Shown: piece after piece, positions 4,934 through 8,630 of the stretch | Layout: every line of letters starts with the position of its first letter | How positions within the stretch are numbered: position 1 is the stretch's first letter | DNA from: Desulfovibrio sp. UBA6121 | Lineage (GTDB): Bacteria; Desulfobacterota; Desulfovibrionia; Desulfovibrionales; Desulfovibrionaceae | Direction of reading: 5' to 3' | Assembly (NCBI GenBank): GCA_002422505.1 | Contig: DIVX01000093.1 | Span: forward strand, 25,008 to 33,637 | DNA length: 8,630 bases | Translations under genes and position numbers: made by a program | Notes under the pieces: generated by a model | What the model was told of the DNA's origin: nothing | The model's database searches: none | What the model saw: the letters and a program-made list of their open reading frames with translations, nothing else

Positions 4934-6646
4934 ATGATCCGCGATTCGCTCAAATACGACGTGCACCAGTCCCCGCCCTTGCATATGGCGATCTCCCTGG
5001 CCTTCATGCACGTGCTGCTGGTGTTCGACGCCATCATCTTCATCCCCAACGTGCTGGGCAAGACTGCGGGCATTTCCGGCCAAACCCTGGCCTTCATCAC
5101 CTTCGGCACCATTCTCGTCTCGGCCCTGTTCACCTTTCTGCAAAGCCGCACGCGCTTCGGCATCGGCGCAGGTTTCGTGCTTTTCACCGGCTCGTACAGC
5201 GCCTTTCTCCTGTGCTCTGTCGATGCCGTAAAGATGGGCGGCCTGCCGCTTCTGGCCACCATGTCGCTGCTCACCGTGCCGGTGGTGTTCCTGTACACCT
5301 TCTTCATCCGCTTTTTCCGGCACATCATCACTCCGGCGGTGGGCGGCGTTGTGGTCCTGCTCATCGCCACCTCCATGGTGCCCATAGGCCTTGGGCTGTG
5401 GGCCGGGGGCGAGGCCTCCTCCGCCGTGACCATGGCCCGCGTGGGCGTTGGCGCGGTCACGGTGCTGGCGCTTACGCTGCTTATGCTCTTCGGCTGCACG
5501 GGCTTGCGCCTGTGGAGCCCGCTCATCGCCATGGGCCTGGGCTACGGCGCGGCCTTTTTCGCCGGGGAGCTGCACTTCGAACATTCCGCCAACGCCGCCT
5601 GGTTCGGCCTGCCGCCCGTTGCCGGTTGGCCCGGCCTGGAGCTGGACCTTGGGATGCTGCACCTGCCGCTGCTGCTGGCCTTTGGCATGGCCATGGTGGC
5701 CAGCATGATCGAGAGCACCGGCAACATCATGCTCGTGCAGCAGATTTCCACGCGCGACTTCCGCCGCGTTTCCTACGACCAGGTGCAAAGCGGGCTCTAC
5801 TGCGACGGGTTGAGCAAGGTTGCGGCCGGGCTGCTGGGCACGGCGGTGCCCTCCCTCTACTGCGACAACCTGCCGTTGATCGAGATGACCGGCGTGGCCT
5901 CCCGGCGCATAGGCGCCATTGGGGCTTGCATGCTGCTGGTGCTGGCCTTCATGCCCAAGGTCAGCGGCTTCATTCTGGACATGCCCGGCCCGGTCATCGG
6001 CGGGTTCCTGGTGGTCATCGCCGCGTTGTTGTTCCATGCGGGGGTGGGGCTGGTCTCCATGAACAAGCTGAGCAACCAGCACGGGCTGATTCTGGGGCTT
6101 TCCCTGGTGGTGGGGCTGGTGGCGGGCGGCAAGTCCTTCTTTCCCGGCGTCATGCCCGCTTCGCTTACGCCGCTCTTGCAAAACAGCGTGGCCGTGGGCG
6201 GTTTCACCGCATTCTTGCTCAGCACCGTGGCCTATTTGGCGCCCAAGAAGGGCGTGCAGGGGGCTTTCCGGGCGCGGCTTTCCGAACTGCCCGCCCTGCA
6301 ACGCCTGCTGACCAACGGGCGCGAGCGCCTGGGCCTGGATGACCAGAGCTTCAACGTGCTTTCCCTGTGCTGCGAGGAAGTGTTCTGCCACATGGCCGGG
6401 GAAGACGGGCAAGATGCGGAGCGGTCCCTGTCGCTGCGCATCTCAAAGACCGAGGAAGGCTCTTTCACCGAAATGATGTGCGGCCATATGATGGACGACA
6501 TCAACAATTTCGCCGTGCCGGAATCGTTTTTCCAGGCAACGCCGGACGAACTGAATCAACTCGGGCTTATGCTCTTTTCCAAATACGCCAGGGATGTGAA
6601 GCATCTTGAGATTTCTGGATACTCGTACATTTCCTTCGTCGTGTGA
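4934..6646 (+). CDS. NCS2-family (xanthine/uracil-type) permease fused to a degenerate RsbW/HATPase-like domain
   Basis: 570 residues from the ATG at 4934. That start has only a weak upstream AGTGG; an in-frame TTG at 4910 lies inside the palindrome. Residues about 15-436 are mostly hydrophobic segments and follow the NCS2 nucleobase-transporter layout. Recognisable parts are QSPPLHMAISLAFMHVLL near the start, a TM8-type ESTGN (260-264; the usual motif is ExxGD), and a TM10-type DNLPLIEMTGVASR (311-324) where the family signature is Q/E-N-x-G-x4-T. Both substrate-site motifs are therefore altered, and the substrate is uncertain (purine-like at best). Residues about 445-570 are an added soluble domain: CCEEVFCHM (479-487) sits like the N-box of RsbW-type ATPases, and LGLMLFSKYARDVKHLEI (543-560) like their C-terminal region. 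The N-box Asn and a DxGxG box are missing, so it probably binds or senses rather than phosphorylates. Confidence 0.85.
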   Translation: MIRDSLKYDVHQSPPLHMAISLAFMHVLLVFDAIIFIPNVLGKTAGISGQTLAFITFGTILVSALFTFLQSRTRFGIGAGFVLFTGSYSAFLLCSVDAVKMGGLPLLATMSLLTVPVVFLYTFFIRFFRHIITPAVGGVVVLLIATSMVPIGLGLWAGGEASSAVTMARVGVGAVTVLALTLLMLFGCTGLRLWSPLIAMGLGYGAAFFAGELHFEHSANAAWFGLPPVAGWPGLELDLGMLHLPLLLAFGMAMVASMIESTGNIMLVQQISTRDFRRVSYDQVQSGLYCDGLSKVAAGLLGTAVPSLYCDNLPLIEMTGVASRRIGAIGACMLLVLAFMPKVSGFILDMPGPVIGGFLVVIAALLFHAGVGLVSMNKLSNQHGLILGLSLVVGLVAGGKSFFPGVMPASLTPLLQNSVAVGGFTAFLLSTVAYLAPKKGVQGAFRARLSELPALQRLLTNGRERLGLDDQSFNVLSLCCEEVFCHMAGEDGQDAERSLSLRISKTEEGSFTEMMCGHMMDDINNFAVPESFFQATPDELNQLGLMLFSKYARDVKHLEISGYSYISFVV

Positions 6647-6682
6647 GTTCTGGAGGTTTATTCACCCAAACACGCCTTGCCG

Positions 6683-6711
6683 TTGACACAAAATTCCAGC
6701 TGGAATATCGT
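6683..6711 (+). promoter_or_regulatory. Sigma-70-type promoter of the sensor kinase gene
   Basis: A perfect -35 box TTGACA (6683-6688), a 17-base spacer and TATCGT (6706-6711) give a likely start near 6718, about 24 bases before the ATG. The gap to the permease is 95 bases and shows no terminator, so read-through from the permease is also possible. Confidence 0.7.
6693..6706. promoter_or_regulatory. Perfect 14-bp palindrome in the promoter spacer (operator candidate)
   Basis: ATTCCAGCTGGAAT is fully self-complementary and fills the space between the -35 and -10 boxes of the kinase promoter, overlapping the first base of the -10 box. A dimeric repressor bound here would block RNA polymerase. 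I do not recognise the binding protein. Confidence 0.6.
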
Positions 6712-6728
6712 ACAGGCATATTCATATC

Positions 6729-6733
6729 AGGAG
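6729..6733 (+). promoter_or_regulatory. Ribosome binding site of the sensor kinase
   Basis: AGGAG lies 8 bases before the ATG at 6742 and supports that start over the in-frame ATG at 6754. Confidence 0.75.
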
Positions 6734-6741
6734 TTCGTGGC

Positions 6742-8630
6742 ATGCCGATCGTTATGGATGACTTTCCTGTCGCCCCAGGCTTGCTCGACCTCTTTGACGT
6801 GAGCGAACTGCAGAGGATTCAGGATGTCTTCGCCAAGGCCACCGGCGTCGCGTCCATCATCACCAGCCCCGCGGGAGAGCCCGTCACCCGGCCGAGCAAC
6901 TTCTGCCGCCTGTGCATGGAAATCATCCGGGGCACGCCCCAGGGCCTCAAAAACTGCATGAAGTCCGACGCGGTGCTGGGCTGCCTGAACCCCGACGGCC
7001 CAACCACCAAGATCTGCCTCTCCGGCGGCCTCTGGGACGCCGGGGCGAGCATCAGCGTGGGCGGGCGGCACATCGCCAACTGGCTCATCGGCCAGGTGCG
7101 CAACGAAAAGCAGGACAACGCGGCCATGCTCGCCTACGCCGACGCCATCGGCGCGGACAGGGAGCGCTTCATGCAGGCCCTGGCCGAGGTGCCGGTTATG
7201 AGCACCGAGCGCTTCAAGGACGTGGCCGAGGCGCTGTATGTTTTGGCCAACGAGCTTTCCCACCGGGCCTTCACCACCCTTGGGCAGGCCCGCATCCTCC
7301 GCCAGCGGGAGGAAAAAGCCGCCGCCTTGCGCGCCAGCCGCCGCCTGCTGGAGAATATTCTGCACACCGTGCCCCAGGCCATTTTCTGGAAAGACCGCAA
7401 AAGCGTCTACTTGGGCTGCAACAAGGCCTTCGCCACCTTGGCGGGGTTGTCCGACCCGGAGGAAATTGTCGGCAAGACCGACTGTGACCTGCCCTGGACG
7501 CCGGAAGAGAGCGCGGCCTACCGGGCCGACGACAGGCTGGTGATTGCCGGGAACAAGGGCAAAAGCCACTACGTGGAAAGCCTGCAACGCTACGACGGCA
7601 GCCGCCGCTGGCTGGAGACGAGCAAATTGCCCATGACCGACGAAGGCGGGGCTGTGGTTGGCGTGATGGGGATTTTTGAGGACGTAACCGAGCGCCAGAA
7701 AGCAGAAGAGGCGATGGCCAACGAACGCCTGTTCAGCAACGCCGTGCTCGACAGCGTGCCGGGCCTGCTCTACCTGTATGACGCCGAGGGGCGGCTGCTG
7801 CGCTGGAACAAGAAGCACGAGGAGATCACCGGCTATACGGCGCAGGAACTGGCGGGCATGCACCTGTACGACTGGTATAGGAACAGCCCGGCCTCCCAGG
7901 CCCGGGTGGAGCGCGCCATGCAGCGCGTGCAGCGCGACGGCTACGGCGCGGACGAGGCCGAGCTTGAAACCAAGAGCGGCGAAAAGATTTTATTCTATTT
8001 CACCGCCGTGCGTCTGGAGATAGCGGGCAAAACGTATTTCACCGGGGTCGGCCTGGACATTCGGGAGCGCAAGCGGGCCGAGGATACCCTGAACTTCTTG
8101 GTGCATTGCGGCATGGAGCCGGATTCGCAGGGGTTCTTCCGCTCCCTGGCGCGCTACCTGGCCCAAACCTTAAGCATGGATTTCGTCTGCATCGACCGCC
8201 TGGAGGCCGACGGCCTGCACGCGCAGACCGTGGCCATTTATTCCGATGGCGTTTTTGTGGACGACCAGCGCTACCCCTTGGCGGGCACGCCCTGCGGCGA
8301 ACTGGTGGCGAACAAGGTATGCTTCCATCCCAGCGGCGTGCGCGCGCGCTTTCCCAATGATCAGGCCCTCCAGGATTTGCAGGCCGAAAGCTACGCCGGA
8401 ACCATTCTGTGGGGGCACAAGGGCGCGCCCATCGGGCTTATCGCCGTCATTGGGCGCAAGCCTGTGGAGCAGGTCCAGTCCATCGACGCGCTGCTGCGTA
8501 TTGTGGGCGTGCGCGCCGCCGCAGAGCTGGAGCGGCAGGAGGCGGAGGCTCAGCTCGTCAAGTCCAAGGAGGCCGCAGAGGCCGCCACCAAGGCCAAGAG
8601 CGAATTCTTGGCCAACATGAGCCACGAGAT
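6742..8630 (+). CDS. Sensor histidine kinase, PocR-PAS-PAS-GAF-HisKA, 3' end outside window
   Basis: The frame stays open from the ATG at 6742 to the window end, giving 629 complete codons. Residues about 19-185 match a PocR sensory domain: FAKATGVASIIT, a Cys cluster (Cys55, Cys58, Cys72, Cys92), then GLWDAG and IANWLIGQV. PocR domains are predicted to sense small hydrocarbon-type ligands. A helical linker (about 180-200) leads to PAS 1 (about 201-320, ending FEDVTERQKAEE) and PAS 2 (about 330-447, ending LDIRERKRAED), both with the usual post-PAS motif. A GAF domain follows (about 452-595) and then a coiled-coil entry to the H-box KSEFLANMSHE (619-629), with His628 as phosphoacceptor. No transmembrane segment is visible, so the protein should be cytoplasmic. 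The ATPase domain, and any receiver or HPt domains, lie beyond the window. Partner regulator and ligand are unknown. Confidence 0.95.
   Translation, partial: MPIVMDDFPVAPGLLDLFDVSELQRIQDVFAKATGVASIITSPAGEPVTRPSNFCRLCMEIIRGTPQGLKNCMKSDAVLGCLNPDGPTTKICLSGGLWDAGASISVGGRHIANWLIGQVRNEKQDNAAMLAYADAIGADRERFMQALAEVPVMSTERFKDVAEALYVLANELSHRAFTTLGQARILRQREEKAAALRASRRLLENILHTVPQAIFWKDRKSVYLGCNKAFATLAGLSDPEEIVGKTDCDLPWTPEESAAYRADDRLVIAGNKGKSHYVESLQRYDGSRRWLETSKLPMTDEGGAVVGVMGIFEDVTERQKAEEAMANERLFSNAVLDSVPGLLYLYDAEGRLLRWNKKHEEITGYTAQELAGMHLYDWYRNSPASQARVERAMQRVQRDGYGADEAELETKSGEKILFYFTAVRLEIAGKTYFTGVGLDIRERKRAEDTLNFLVHCGMEPDSQGFFRSLARYLAQTLSMDFVCIDRLEADGLHAQTVAIYSDGVFVDDQRYPLAGTPCGELVANKVCFHPSGVRARFPNDQALQDLQAESYAGTILWGHKGAPIGLIAVIGRKPVEQVQSIDALLRIVGVRAAAELERQEAEAQLVKSKEAAEAATKAKSEFLANMSHE

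Noticed and set aside
4924..6342. 472-codon + strand frame overlapping the permease in another frame
   Set aside because: The translation is Arg/His/Ala/Gly-rich without membrane segments; the NCS2 frame explains the DNA.
4880..6412. 510-codon open frame on the - strand opposite the permease
   Set aside because: It is very rich in His, Gln and Gly with no hydrophobic core or motif, and mirrors the codon bias of the transporter gene.
6727..7863. 378-codon open frame on the - strand opposite the sensor kinase
   Set aside because: The + strand frame encodes PocR and PAS domains with a promoter and ribosome binding site. The antisense product has no recognisable feature.
1..8630. CRISPR array, insertion sequence or transposon ends
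   Set aside because: No regularly spaced repeats, transposase-like frames or terminal inverted repeats were found; the only repeats are short palindromes and motif duplications.

Overview
The window reads as ordinary chromosomal DNA of a G+C-rich anaerobic proteobacterium. A sulfate reducer of the Desulfovibrionales type is my best guess. That is inferred from a thiazole synthase of the sulfide-dependent (Cys-less) type, a PocR/PAS/GAF histidine kinase, and strong G/C bias at third codon positions; no ribosomal RNA or species marker is present. All convincing genes lie on the + strand. Long open frames on the other strand are by-products of the codon bias.

Region by region. (1) 1-299: the 3' end of a methionine-salvage isomerase gene (mtnA). 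(2) 306-457: a TPP riboswitch followed by an intrinsic terminator, controlling a thi4-type thiazole synthase (500-1285). A 10-base duplication suggests how the switch works. (3) 1354-2883: the double GTPase Der, with a long basic tail, preceded by a strong hairpin without a U-tract. (4) 2896-3089: a compact tRNA-Ser(GCU) unit with its own promoter-like sequence and a strong terminator. (5) 3299-4681: a Tat-exported pyruvoyl decarboxylase that resembles fungal L-tryptophan decarboxylase PsiD more than ordinary phosphatidylserine decarboxylase. It stands alone between two terminators. (6) 4934-6646: an NCS2-type (xanthine/uracil-like) permease with an extra cytoplasmic C-terminal domain that looks like a degenerate RsbW/HATPase fold. 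(7) 6742 to the window end: a sensor histidine kinase (PocR-PAS-PAS-GAF-HisKA), cut by the window edge just after its phosphoacceptor His. Its promoter carries a perfect 14-bp palindrome between the -35 and -10 boxes.

The genes do not form one pathway. The thiamine unit is self-contained, and der and the tRNA are housekeeping. The decarboxylase, permease and kinase are separate transcription units or loosely linked. The items most worth attention are the exported PsiD-like decarboxylase, the permease-RsbW-like fusion with a changed substrate motif, the riboswitch/antiterminator architecture, and the palindromic operator candidate in front of the kinase.
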